This document shows positions 24,801-36,820 of a DNA stretch of 64,000 nt, in pieces. Below the pieces are notes generated by a model. The model did no database searches. It was not told where the DNA came from and saw nothing but the letters and a program-made list of their open reading frames with translations. The stretch's first letter is position 1, and each line of letters opens with the position of its first letter. The position numbers and the translations under genes were made by a program. The DNA comes from Apostichopus japonicus (Eukaryota > Echinodermata > Holothuroidea > Aspidochirotida > Stichopodidae), in contig NC_092573.1 of NCBI RefSeq assembly GCF_037975245.1, positions 1,922,501 to 1,986,500 on the forward strand. Reading direction: 5' to 3'.

Positions 24801-27766
24801 TTTTATCAGATTATATAAATTTAGTTTCTGCTCTCTCTCTCTCATGTTCAGACTCTGGCTACGTCGATTACAATGCTCACAGACGTGGACAAACTGTGCT
24901 CAAGCTTACCGACTGTCAAGTGGGCAGATTACATGAGACCGTTTTGCGAAAGACTTTTTACGGACACCATGCTCTTTACAGCTCAAAACTTCACCCATCC
25001 GATGGTCCAACGCAATTTCAGGTCGTTGTTAGAGGTGAGAATGGAAGTTATTTTTTAGATAGCCTTAAATCTGCTTTTTGCCTCCATTGATTTTGGATGC
25101 CACATTCAAAAAGCAAATAACTATTACGTTAAAAGTGCTAGTCAGTGACTTCTTGTTTCGAATCAAGATAAACAATTTAAAAATGTTTGGGTTTCCTTTT
25201 GCATGTGATAAGTACTACTTTGGACAGTGAATCTTCTTCAGAATAATATTAAATCATGTATTAATTAATTCTTTATTAATTAACTGGTGTATGAAACAAA
25301 GGCAAAAACAATGAAGATGGTGTCATTTGCTCATAGGTAAATCTTTCTTTCGAGTTTCAAGTCATACTATGTAGTTTTGATAAATTTGAGGCAAATCTGC
25401 TTGTCACGACGAAAGACTGCCGTTGAAAAGTGATGGCAGAAAATTATCAAAAGATGTACTACACTTGTTAAATGCAAGCAACCCCCATTTTAGTAAGTAT
25501 GTGATTATGAGGATAAAATTTGCAGTTGAAAGCCATTTAGGCTTGACAAAGTGGCTCTCTCCTTACTAGCTTGCTGATCCTCACCATCTCCAACCTTCCC
25601 CCTCCCCTCCTGCGTCCTGTGAGAGTTGATAAGTACTCACTTTGCTTATTTAATTTTCTGTTAAGAGAGCCTCTTACGAGTAGCACCTCATGAAGCCCCC
25701 TGGCTATATGGTACGTATACTGTTAGCATTATTGGAGAGACTTTGGAGCCAGTTTTTGTTAATTGCAACTCTCTCCGATCTTTCAATACCGAGTGTCCCT
25801 TCGCCTACAGGGCCTAGGATGGAGTGAATCCTTAGTGAAATCTCTCCTCGAGGAGGTCATCAATCAGCTCAACTACGAAACTGCCTCAACTGTGCTCATT
25901 CTAGCTCTGCAACTCGACGACGCTCGGAAGTACGGAGGTTGGAATAGTGTGAGTACATCTACCGTTGAGAGGTTGACATCATTGTCTACGATGCGCCATC
26001 ATGGGTCTGTTAACAACTAGTGATCATAAAGTACAATACCATGGCGATGGAAGCTCCTCCCCCTTATCGAGGAATAATTTGAATTTGCCAAATAAATGGC
26101 ATAAGTTATAATTATCGCAGCATGAGGAAGCTATAAAGATATGATATTTAAGACACTGTGCAACATATATATATATCTTCACAATTGAGAGAGGGGCTCT
26201 TTGAGAAAATCAAGTATAACAATGCAAAACATCATAAACCAAATGAAATCAATGCCAGCCGCCAGATTGTGCATCCAAAATATGCACATTTTTGAAGAAA
26301 AAATAGATGCAAAATAATGCCACCAAGAAAGTGCCTTTAAGACGTAGAAATTTCCAAGAATGATCAGTATCTGTAACCAGCCCAGAAATGTGAAATATCA
26401 TTTTTTGTGTTAAAGCAAGTGGGCCTGACGTTTCAATCCTAGCAGGATCTTCATCAGAGGCTGAAAGAAGATCGGCCTCTGAAGAAGATCCTTCTAGGAT
26501 CGAAACGTCAGGCCCTCTTACTTTTACACATTCTCTTACACAGGTTTGTTAGTGCATAAGCAGTTTGCTAACAGTTTTTGTTTTATTTTAAAGATCATTT
26601 TTGGTAACAAAATATTTTGAGTGTTGTATTAAGTGGTTATTCTTTTGTCTTCTCTTTTGAATGCTGTACAGGAGGCTTCTACTGCAATCAGTGAATTTTA
26701 CAATCAGTGTCACAGATTTATTGCTAGGAACCTTGGTAAAGTGCAATACACATCCACATGGTCCAATGTCCCAGCAGCAGTTCAACAGAATCTAAAAGAT
26801 GGTCAGTATTTCCATATCTCCAAATGAACCGTGACGGGTGGAGGTGCGTGGGGGGGGGGGTGGTCGAGCATGCACCAATAATAGACCACGCCTCCTGTGA
26901 TTGAGATTTTCCAATCTGGTTGATTGGTATTCCCACGTTTGATTACCCATGACTACTCTATGAAAGAATATGTTGGTCTCTCCAGGTATCTGACGGTAGA
27001 ATGGAAACAACCACAATAAAGAGTAACTTTTGTTGCCACTGATGGACCTAGCCATCTTCTTCTCTTCCCTCACCATCCCTCCCATTTTCCAACTTTCTCC
27101 CAATCCATCCCCTCACCTTCTCTATCCTGCCATGTTGTTCCTCCTCCACTTTTCTTTCCTCCCCCACTTCCCTATCCTCCCCTTTCCTCCCCTATCCCTT
27201 CTTGAAAAATTTGAATCTTGCATATTTGATAGTTTTTTTTCCATCTTCAGCTTGTAGTTTCTGTGTACACTTAGCTGTAAATTTGATAGAATTTGTGTTT
27301 GATCATTCTTCGTCAGTGATTCATATAACATTAAAGCCTGTAAGATCCATTTCTCAGTCACTTGCTCTCGCAAGTATATAATGTATTACAGCTAAGTTTA
27401 ATGTATTATGAATCACTGACGAAGAATGATAAAACACAAATTCTATCAAATTTACAGCTAAGTAATATGTTAATATGTCTTTCAGCAATGTTCTTTAATT
27501 TGTTATTGTTGCTTTAAAATATACCATATACATGTATATATAGATATAAATACATATGTATGTATTCCAAAACATCGACCTCATTTATGTACGTGTTCAA
27601 ACAAATACAGACACGAAAATAAGCAAACGAAATGGAAATATTTTATTCCTCTCTGACCACAGCTGCTGTCTTTGTGGATGACAGGGGGCCCAACCGAGCT
27701 AAGCCGGTTCTCTCCAGTTCTTTGAAAAGCAAAACAAGTAAGGAATTTGAAGCATCAAGTAACTGA
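15819..27766 (+). CDS. BTBD8: BTBD8-like double-BTB protein, 554 aa, 13 coding exons
   Basis: Coding exons: 15819-15949, 16747-16977, 17641-17752, 20273-20448, 21213-21302, 22388-22468, 23226-23322, 23547-23635, 23848-23950, 24852-25034, 25811-25948, 26672-26801 and 27663-27766 (TGA). All phases join and total exactly 555 codons. The first, divergent BTB lies at about residues 44-135 (ILTDVQFV, then a VYS block). The second, canonical BTB starts near 199 (HDVQLELDD, AHRFVLASRSRFFEAML, GSWRESS) and is followed by BACK-like helices. The last exon (VDDRGPNRAKPVLSSS) matches the point where vertebrate BTBD8 begins its long disordered region, but here the protein stops. Vertebrate BTBD8/APache acts in AP-2/clathrin-dependent vesicle recycling, largely through that missing tail. 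The donor of exon 3 (17752) is inferred; reading on past it ends in a stop at 17851. Confidence 0.88.
17840..20128 (+). repeat. Minisatellite, ~108-113 bp unit, about 21 copies, in a BTBD8 intron
   Basis: Each unit starts GTTTTAGCCTAGGGATCAAA, contains an AGCAGATAAA block and GATGTTGCCTGTTAGGGTA, and ends GGCATCTCAGTGACA. Unit starts such as 17840, 17953 and 18061 give periods of 113 and 108; a 5-base insertion (CTGTC region) marks the longer form. Three variants recur: TCATTAGC (C), TCTATAGC (A) and TCAACAGC (B). The order C-A-B appears repeatedly at the start, so there is higher-order structure. The array starts 87 bases after the inferred donor of exon 3. It is highly homogeneous, implying recent amplification or gene conversion. 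Confidence 0.95.
21610..21740 (+). repeat. Short minisatellite (16-bp unit GATGTTGACCTGTAAT)
   Basis: About eight degenerate copies of a 16-base unit lie in an intron of the BTBD8-like gene, with variants GATGTCGACCTGTAAT and GGGTGAACCTGTAAT. An apparent 88-aa open frame on the minus strand here is simply the repeat translated. Confidence 0.85.
22495..22590 (+). repeat. ACATA-type pentanucleotide-like microsatellite
   Basis: Interspersed ACATA/ACATACCATA repeats (CATAACATAACATACCATAG and similar) run through this intronic stretch. Confidence 0.7.
23426..23450 (+). repeat. (TA)n microsatellite
   Basis: A pure TA run of about 12 units in a BTBD8 intron. Confidence 0.85.
24345..24487 (+). repeat. 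~60-bp tandem repeat, about 2.5 copies
   Basis: The block AATAATGTTAACTCCATCTC followed by CATATGCACAATGCTGTTCA occurs three times with small changes, within a BTBD8 intron. Confidence 0.75.
26406..26530. mobile_element. Foldback/MITE-like inverted repeat in a BTBD8 intron
   Basis: Two arms of about 55 bp face each other. The left reads TGTGTTAAAGCAAGTGGGCC, then TGACGTTTC, ATCCTAG and AGGATCTTCATCAGAGGC. The right arm is its near-exact reverse complement ending TACTTTTACACA. The spacer is about 12 bases, so the element is almost a perfect hairpin. Confidence 0.75.
27269..27463. mobile_element. Foldback inverted repeat (~60-bp arms) in the last BTBD8 intron
   Basis: The left arm starts ACTTAGCTGTAAATTTGATA and continues through CATTCTTCGTCAGTGATTCAT. 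The right arm is its reverse complement, ending TATCAAATTTACAGCTAAGT, with about 75 bases of unrelated spacer. This structure is typical of a small non-autonomous DNA transposon. Confidence 0.75.
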
Positions 27767-30700
27767 GGCTATGAAGATTAACAGGGTGAACTGTTTTTTT
27801 CGTCAGGCTTTTCTCAGCTGTACAGTATTTTCTACAAAAGTCGCAGCCGCACTCTTGTTACAGCTTTGTGTCGGTTCTTTTTCGGTGTGCTCAGAAAGAA
27901 GTATAAAAAGGAAGCAATTCAATTGAGGTTGGGGAAGTTTGCCATAAAAGATTTGGATAAGCTTCCGTATTGCAAATATTTTCACGTTTTGAATTATGAT
28001 GCCTTAGTTGTGAGCCAAATGGCCCAAAAATTGTTGTATGCCTAGCTTACTACTTTTAGAGATGTTGGTGCAAGTAACATTCACTTGCCAAACTCTTACA
28101 CCACCTTGATTGGAAGGGAATTAAAGATCCCAAAGATGTTTTCACCCAATTATCCACACCCTTGCCCAGAAGTATCCATAGGATATTTTCTTCTTTATTG
28201 AAGGATTATGCCAAGAAATGTGTTTTAAATGCACATTTTATCGGATATATTCTTAAAATTCTTAAACTGTGATCATAAGGTGATGTTTTTGAAATACTCA
28301 CCACTAGTCCACATTGGTTATGTTCTAATACTGTGTTTCATGCAACTTTCATCAAATTTGTTTCAGCATTCGCAAAGACCCATATCTACAATAGAAAGTA
28401 ACATTGTAATAAGTCAAGAAAACCCTTTAATAATGCAAGCATATGTGGCTTGATGATGTCATATTTAGACTTGCTCAAGCCATCACTCCTGTATGTGTAT
28501 GGGTGATGGAACACTAAACCTAGTGGAACTGGGCACATGACTGGTTTCTTCCGGTTGTCAGAAGAGATTTGAAAGGAAAGGCATCCCTTGTTGAATAATG
28601 ATTCGAAGACAGTTGGATTTGAGCCTCTCTATTTACATACTTTGCTACAACTCCCTGTTGAACTAGTTACTTGTATATACTACCAGATAGTGACAGGCAG
28701 AGCACACTCTTGATAGGTCTCAACCAGTGAAAGTATTTCAATGTCTCTCTCTCTCAAAACTCACCACATTTTATAGAATGAGATATGTTGTTCACTGATG
28801 TTAATTTGTTTTCCCTCTACAAACGGTGGTAGCAAATGTCGGTTTTTACTCAATGTCTGATTGCAGTGGTATAAACACCTGCTAGTGTCTTCATACTAAA
28901 ACTGTCACCGATTGTTAGTTATAAGAAATAAACAGAGAACAACAAGAATAACAACTAGATGCTAATGATCTTGGTATAACCTGAGTCAACTGACTGGAGC
29001 ATTTTATTCAACTTTTATATTTCAACCAATGTTTAACAGATTTAACCGGTATGAACAAGACTATGTGAATACATACCATAGCAATATTACAAAGAATGAG
29101 AAATAAATTTATACAGATAAAAAAACAGAAATGGTTGAGGAGTTTCACTGGAAAGCATAGATAAAAAGGCTGACCTGTTTTATGGTCAGATGGCATCAGC
29201 ATTAAATACACCTACTGTCACACAGCTGACAGTGACATTTTAAGTATGTTTGTATGCAAACCTTTAGTATAGTTTAAAACCATGTGGGGACAACTTTACA
29301 TGATTATAGCCCTACTAGCCAATTTCGGCCCATATTCAGTACATTCATTGTGTGTGATAATCATTCAAAATCTCTTGGAATTTATCAAAAGCTCTTTTGG
29401 CTTCCAACATAATACACATTTGAAGTTGATAAGTCTGGGAAACTCATTCAATATGTGCAAAGTATGATGTGGAGTGTTGTGCTCATCAAAATGTTAACCC
29501 CTAATTACAAGCCAACATACATCATTTTAATAATGTGATGTTCATTTTTTCAACGAAGACAATATAACTTTATAGAATTACCTTAGACCACAAACCTATG
29601 TTTCCCGTCCTTGAAATGAAGGTTGTGGAACCAAAGAGTTAACAGCCACACCTTGTACATCATCATTGTGCATAATTAGCTAATGTTTATTCATAAATAA
29701 ACTAGAATTGAAATAAGACTTGTAACATGGCCGATCGATGTTGTAATTTGATGGGAGTTGCAGCAATTTTTGTTTCAAGAGTATCTAATGCATATTAGAG
29801 TGATTAGGAAAGTGTTGCTCATTGGTGTCCGTAGACCTTTAAGGTAAAAAAAGGCACATTTCTAACAGAATTGTTAATTTTGACAACACAAGTTAAACTT
29901 TGTGGGAATATGTATCTGATGTGTCATGTAACATGTTCTTAATTGATTCATAAATTTATTGTGCAAATATCTGGTAATTTCTCCAAGAAAAATAATAAGG
30001 CTCGCAAAGGAGATGTCTAGTCGAGAACATCTACCAGGCAGTATGTATTATGCAGTTTTTAGATCGCTTTTTATAATATTCTGCACAGAGGACAAAGTAC
30101 AGCATCACACGGAAATATGGTAACAGTGTTTTCGGGCTTCATCTTTTCAGTATTTGGCACATTGACAATATGAATCATAGCTGGAGTTGTTAATAATATG
30201 TTCAGTTTTTCATACAAAATATGACATGTGTCTATTTTCATGTGAAATCAAATAACTGAATAGATATTTTTGTGTGTTGATGGTGTAATGCCACAGAACA
30301 AGGTTTAGTGATAATATACTACTAGTAATAATGCTTAAATGGTCTCTGTTTAGTTTGAACTACTGCTGTTGAAAAGGTTCTGTCTTTGTCTTCGTTTTGA
30401 TGTTTCTAGTATCTTTCGACGAGCAATTTATTTATGATGACATAACTTATAAACTTGTCTTCTCCCTATCATTGGACCTGTATATGCTGTTTAGGTGGTG
30501 GTGCTTCTTTCTTTTTTAACCAAAATGCTCTCAAAGAGTTTTTAAGTTTCTGGTATGTTTCATACGCTCTGAAAAAGTTCTTAAGAGGTTGTTACGAAGA
30601 TACTATATAATATTATTTATTTATTTTGTATGCTGTCATTTAAACTCTGTATTTTACTTTCAGTAACCTGTTAAGTTTACGAATGATTTCGAGCAAAGTA

Positions 30701-31235
30701 TTAAAATGCTAGTGCAGTGTGCTTTCAAAGTTTGGCAGTTTTTGATTGGAAAGTCTTAAAAGATGTTGTGCTCAGTGAGTTTCTATTCAACAGTTCCCTG
30801 AAGTGCATTTTCTCCGTTATAGCACAATTTTATGTGAATGTGACAGGTGACATGATTTTTGTGTTTGTGACAAATGACATTATTATTGACCTTTGATCGC
30901 TAAGAACATACACTTGTGTCTTTCAGATTGTCATGGTGTTACCATTGTTGACCTATGAACATCTGTCTCAACCTTGGGTCTAAGGATCCCCCCCCACCCA
31001 CACCTTCCCCCACCTAATTTGCAAGTCACTCACTGACAGTGCTTCAGGTTCTTCTGTTCTGTGTGATTGTGCCATTTTGTGCTGTAAAATCATATTTATA
31101 AAGCCAACATTTACACAATTAGTGGTCAAGTATGGGATTCGGATAAACCAGATTCCAGGTAAAGGACGTTAAAGGATGTCATGATATTCAGATTTTCTGA
31201 GTTCTGATAATTCAGGTTTTACTGTGTCTCAATTT
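27767..31235. other. BTBD8 3' region and intergenic DNA, no further gene seen
   Basis: AATAAA occurs at about 28927 and again near 29695, both possible poly(A) signals for the BTBD8-like transcript, though both are far from the stop. No exon with recognisable family similarity was found on either strand. No clear transposon termini. Confidence 0.4.
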
Positions 31236-31390
31236 GGGATAATCCAGTGTTGACTGTATTCCAATTGTTGTATAATCCAGGTTTGATTATCCCAATTAGG
31301 GATAATCCAGGTTTGACTATCCCAATTAGGGATAATCCAGGTTTGACTATCCCAATTAGGGATAATCCAGGTTTTACTAAATCCCAATTT
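31236..31390 (+). repeat. 30-bp tandem repeat, about 5 copies
   Basis: The unit, GATAATCCAGGTTTGACTAT followed by CCCAATTAGG, repeats five times with edge copies diverged. The minus-strand frame through it yields a repetitive KPGLSLIGIV peptide that is not a gene. Confidence 0.9.
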
Positions 31391-31563
31391 GTTGTCTCTT
31401 TCATGGGATATTCATATCATTTCTAGTGAAATTCATACCATTCGTGATCCGATACTTGATGGTCTGTTACAATGAAAGTTGGCTTGATGTATTGGTTGTA
31501 CATTTGACCACTTGGTCTTCAGACCTTCATCAGCCTATATATATCAGCCAATATATATCAGCC

Positions 31564-31602
<39 letters not shown>
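31564..31602 (+). repeat. (TA)n microsatellite
   Basis: A TATATA run flanked by imperfect CAGCCTATATATATCAGCC repeats at about 31530-31570. Confidence 0.85.
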
Positions 31603-31606
<4 letters not shown>

Positions 31607-31901
31607 CTATATCTTGTTAATGTTGATGTAATCAGTGACCTATGACCTGTTACATCATAGGGTGGTATATCCTTCATGTAAAGCTTCCGTCAGAGTGCCT
31701 ATTTATTATGACATGTACTTAAGTTTGTTTATTTCATGTTCTTGTAATTTCATGTATGACATATGATTGGTTGTAAGGAACTTAACACCAATCCTTGATT
31801 TTCTGGTTTCTTTGCAAGTTAATATATCCACAGTGTATGTGATTGTTTAAGTACATCTGCAATCAAAATTAACCCAATTAAATAATTGTTAAGTTTGGGA
31901 T

Positions 31902-32114
31902 TTGCGGTTCGGTATATGCACTACCGAGAAATATGAGATGAATCATCCGTTGTCAATCGGGCGTGGATCCTTGCTTGAATGCAAAAAGAGATTATTTGGC
32001 AGATACACAAAACTGAGGGGTCTGGAGGAGTATAAAAGAAATATAAATAAATGTTTTCCAGATTATGCTAGAAGAAAAAAAACACTTAAAGCGCTTACAA
32101 GAGGGGAGCATTGA
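31902..32114 (+). other. Unrecognised 70-codon open frame, possible retroelement remnant
   Basis: The frame translates to a highly basic peptide (ending YARRKKTLKALTRGEH) and is unusual for this AT-rich, stop-dense region. It has no splice context or neighbours that would make it a gene. A decayed LINE-encoded protein is one possibility, but I recognise no family. Treat as unconfirmed. Confidence 0.2.
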
Positions 32115-33059
32115 CTGTGGATAATTTTTATCAAAAGGCTGAAGATTGGAATTTTAGTATTAAAGGGATGAGTTTTAGCTCATAGTTAAGATGTTTTTAG
32201 AACACTAAAAATAAATTGCTGGCAGTCTTGGTAGTATTTCCTTATCACTTTTTCTTCTTTTTTGGAGAAACTCCTTTTTTCAATATCAGTCGATGTGGCT
32301 GTGTTACATATATAGTCCAAGACAGACCATTATGTCTCAGTTGCCATGCTCAAAACGCAATGGAAAATCATAAGAGTCTAAGGCCCTCAATTAACATGTT
32401 TGCAATGCGTTACAATTTTTTTCTTAACAAATGGTTTTAGATGTCAAATGGCGTTGTTTGTATAAAGTTAAAAGAATGTGTTTTGGTGATAATATTGAAC
32501 TGATATCGACTTTAACATTTAGGTCAGTCCTGAATCATTGAAATTAGTGTTGAAGGAGCATTTCAGATGTTTAGCATATATGATAAGGAATAGCTATAGT
32601 AATATTACCAACATGAGGGACCACCTTATTGTTGTGGGAGGATTGGATGGTAAAATGGGGGGGGGGGGGGTGCTTTAGATGCAAAATGGTGCTATATTTT
32701 GGCAACTTTTGGAACAATGTGGAAGAATATACAACTGTTTTGGCTGTACCGCACATACATGCTGTATACTTATGGATTTGTGCACTTTTTTTTGGTAATA
32801 TTCTGCCTGCTGGTGGTTTTGCTTGGGGCACCCAGTCCTTTTCTTCTCAAGTCTATGGGACTCTATTTCAGTTCTAGAAGGATAACCAAATGCAGGAGTA
32901 GTCAAATGTCTTTTCAAGTTCCCACCGAGACATATTTATTGTCATAGGTCTTTCCAACTGTGTCTGGTGCAATCTGGGTAAGATCAAACTAAAATTATCA
33001 TCAATGAAAATATCTCTTGAATTGAGTATCTGAAGCTTTGCAATGTATGTGGCTTACAG

Positions 33060-33620
33060 GGTAGTAGGGATCGGACTAGCAGGGACCTCACAAGCAGGGA
33101 ATGGGCTAGAAAGGACCGGATTAGCAGGGACCGGACTAGCAGGGACCGGACTAGCAGGGACCGGACTAGGAGGGACCGGACTAGCATGGACCAGACAAGC
33201 AGGGACCGGACTAGCAGGGACCTGACAAGTGAGACCGGACTAGCAGGGACCTGGCTAGCAGGGACCTGACAGGTGAGACCGGACTAGCATGGACCGGACA
33301 AGCAGGGACCGGACTAGCATGGACCGGACTAGCAGAGATCGGACTAGCAGGGACCGGACTAGCAGGGACCGGACTAGCAGGGACCGGACTAGCAGGGACC
33401 TGACAAGTGAGATCGGACTAGCAGGGACCTGGCTAGCAGGGACCTGACAGGTGAGACCGGACTAGCAGGGACCGGACTAGCATGGACCAGACAAGCAGGG
33501 ACCGGACTAGCAGCGACCTGACAAGTGAGACCGGACTAGTAGGGACCTGGCTAGCAGGGACCTGACAGGTGAGACCGGACTAGCAGGGACCGGACTAGCA
33601 GGGACCGGACTAGCAGGATA
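33060..33620 (+). repeat. 15-bp minisatellite (GGGACCGGACTAGCA) with higher-order variants
   Basis: The 15-base unit repeats for about 560 bp. Variants (ACCTGACAAGTGAGA, GACCTGGCTAGCA, GCATGGACCAGACA) recur at a longer spacing of roughly 100-150 bp, so blocks have been duplicated as units. Because 15 is divisible by 3, both strands give open frames (LAGTG and LLVRS repeats); these are repeat artefacts. Confidence 0.95.
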
Positions 33621-34317
33621 ACGGAATAGCAGGGCATTTTGAGGCTGGGGGGGGGGCAGAGCAGAGGCTAAGGTTTGGGAGGGAGAGAAAGCAGGGTATA
33701 CTTCTGTATCACTGAAGTAGCATGTTTAGTTTACAAATAGGACTGACACATCCAGAACAATTTCATTGACCAGTTTAGTAATTGGGGTGGGGGGGGGCGA
33801 GGGAGGGCGGAGGGATAGGAACTGTGAGATTGTATCTTTCTCTTTGGTTGGTTATGCCGGATTTATATGACATTAACATTGCGTGTGTATGTTCCTAAGG
33901 AACCTAACTATTTGGTTCAGGGATGTTTGAAAGGTGGAAATAAAGTGCAATTTAAAGCAAACGAAATCTTTCTTGTTTCATTTTTATTATTACTCTGTCC
34001 AGTTCTTCCCCCCGAAATGATTGATCATGTTGTGAATGAAAAGTTTTTTAAATCTATTTGAGAATGGACTCCATGCACCTTTCTGAAAAGAAACCAGTTT
34101 GTGGAGGATTAGTCATGTTTTCCTTCATATTTTAATATATGCAAATTGCCTTAATGATTATCTGATTTACCATTGATTGATACTTGTACGACTAGTTTTC
34201 TGATATCACGGAAGATACGTTTTGAAGAACAATAAACCTGTATACCGCTAATACAACAAAACCGACAGAATATATAGTTTTTTAAGCACCCTGGATTGCA
34301 AGAAGGACGACTCTGTG
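33621..34317. other. Intergenic, no gene seen
   Basis: G-rich runs at 33638-33660 and 33785-33815; otherwise AT-rich with short random frames only. Confidence 0.45.
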
Positions 34318-34582
34318 TGCTAAGGAGTGCTAGCTCAGTGGTTAACGCCAGTGCCTTACAATCATTAGGTCACTCCCAAGATTAATGTTATGTCGTCCAG
34401 TTACAGAGTTGTTGACAATTGACAATTCATACTCATGGACGTTAAATATGAATCTAAGAGACTGACTTCGGTCAGCTTGCGGCTTTGATAAGCAAATGAT
34501 GGCTTCTTCGCGAGTTCCTGCTTGCAGGAGGATCTAAAATACATACATACATACATATACATACATACATACATACAAATAT
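34318..34582 (+). mobile_element. tRNA-derived SINE with (CATA)n tail
   Basis: A tRNA-like 5' head with an A-box (TAGCTCAGTGGTTAACGCC at 34331-34349) is followed by a body containing GACTTCGGTCAGCTTGCGGC and GCTTCTTCGCGAGTTCCTGC, and ends in an ACATACATAC microsatellite. The B-box is degenerate. The A-box head, unrelated body and simple-repeat tail are the hallmarks of a SINE rather than a functional tRNA gene. Confidence 0.6.
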
Positions 34583-36820
34583 ACAGAGGCAATCATGCGG
34601 TCGTGAAATATAGGGAAACTGGGATGATCTAACTTTGAGTCTTTAGTATTGATGTGCTCAATTATTTATTTATTTAGGTATTTTTCTCAAGGTAGCCTGA
34701 TCTCTATAAGCTTTTGCTTATGTCAGGTCTCCTGCACTGCATTTATACAGTTGAGTCTTCATCTTGCATACACGAATTATTTACGTTTTTTTTAACATAT
34801 TATTTATGTTGTACATTTGTCAAAATATGTTTTTCTCAGTTGTTCATGTGCAGTGGACATGAATAAATATAAAATAAATATTTCACTATTTCACTCATTT
34901 GGAAGCGAATGTATTAAGGCTATAATTGTAACTAGTTATACAATATGCTCTGTGAAAATTCTTATTCATATAAAGGTGTCCCTGCATGCGATCTTTGTTA
35001 TTGCTGTAGTCGAGATAAAAGCATGCGTCCAATTAAATGTTTAATATCTCGACCAGAACAATAGCAAAGAACGCCAGGACACCTTTGTTTTGGTTTCATT
35101 CGATCGACCTCTGCAAGAAGCCAGGAAAAAGTAGATCATCTTGATTAATGTGATTCATGATTTACTACACAATAGTACAGAAAAGGAGATTGTTTAGACC
35201 GTCGGAATTAATTGGATGCATAATGGGGCTTTCAATAACATGTTTAACATTTATTACAAAACTGTCAATAACAACTAATGTGGATGTAAATCTTTACTTT
35301 TTTTTATAAAATGTTGTTGAAGATGAACGAACGAAGTATGGTTTGGTTAGCAGATGAAGTTGTTGTCTTGCAGCGATAAAACACTATACGTAACAGACAA
35401 CACTACATCTGGCTAAAATATCATAGTCAAGCTAAAAGGTGTGTTCTCTCAGTGACTTAGAAAACTAGAGAACTTGCCATGAGATATTTCTATGTAGGTC
35501 TTGAAGTGCTACGTTCTATTTTTCATTTATTTCATACATTTCATTTAATTTCATTTATTTCATCATTTCTATATTTGTTGACAAGAGATAAACAAAGTAA
35601 TATTTGCAAATGAATTACACGCTGTGAAAGGAAGGGCATTAAAAACCCCGGTGGGCTTAACAAAGAAACACACTCTCTTGGACGAAAAGAAACACCATCA
35701 TAAAAATAATAATAATAATAATATTTAACAAAAGCATCAACAATCGTTGTGTGTAAGTAAGAGTATTAGATTACACACAAGCAACGAGATAAATTGAGGC
35801 CGTTATCGACCCTAAGGTTTTTTATTGACGACTTTGTTCCACTTTCGATTGTATCCAGCACAATTCTCAAGTTCCTAAAGAGCTTTAATATTCAAAGATT
35901 TTCAGTTTTGAGCAATCACTTAATGAATCCATTAGTTATTAAGGTCAACAGTAATTGATACTACTGCTTTTTTTCCTGATGGTAATAACGAGTTTTGAAA
36001 TCAGGTGGGTTTCAAGCATAATATTTATGAGCACGAGAAATGACAAGTTTGTAAATATTGTCGTGTATAACACTAAAAGGATCGATTAAGTGCATGCATG
36101 AAGCACATATTGTCATGATGATAATACGGTTTTATTCATAACATTGTCCATTCATCATATGTGTCATCGAAACCATTCAATTGCATTATTAAGATGGTTT
36201 GGTCGATTCAAAGGTCAAGCTCCTACATATTACAGATATATAGATGAACATATTAAGCTGAAGTTTGTCAACGGTGTGATTTTTAACCGCGATAAACAGT
36301 TTTGATTTTGTTTTGTATCAGAAACTTCTCTTGTAGCTTGTTAAATTTCAGCACTGAAATACATTCTGGGTTTTTAATTTTTTTATTTAAAGCCCCTGTG
36401 AGAAGGGGGATCATATATTTTTAGAAATGTAATTTATTGGTTTGAAGCATCATATACGACCCGGCGATGGACCCTAGGGGAAGGGTAGGGGGTATGTGAC
36501 CTCGTCCTTTTTGGCAGGAAGTACAGTTTTCCCTTTTGTTATTACAATTAACAAATAAGCCCTCAAATGAAAGTCACATCACCCCCCCCCCCCCCGGCAT
36601 GGTTCTCAAACCTTGCTATCTCCCCCAGACTAGATCCACTTCCATTGCCTCTGTATTTGACTCTGACAGCTCATAAACTACAATTTACATTTCATCTTGT
36701 ATTCATAATGTATTTGTTTTTACGTTTTTACTTCTACATCGCTATATTACATTAGCATATATATGTACATATTAAGATAACGTTCGGGATTGTGTCTATC
36801 TATTCATGCCATGCATTAAT
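34583..36820. other. Intergenic, no gene seen
   Basis: AT-rich sequence with an (ATA)n run at about 35702-35724 and a C run near 36580. No exon or transposon terminus recognised on either strand. Confidence 0.45.

Noticed and set aside
27030-27257. 75-aa proline/leucine-rich open frame
   Set aside because: Low-complexity C/T-rich intron sequence just before a foldback element.
34331-34395. Functional tRNA gene
   Set aside because: A-box present but B-box and stem pairing are poor, and the sequence runs into a SINE body with a (CATA)n tail.
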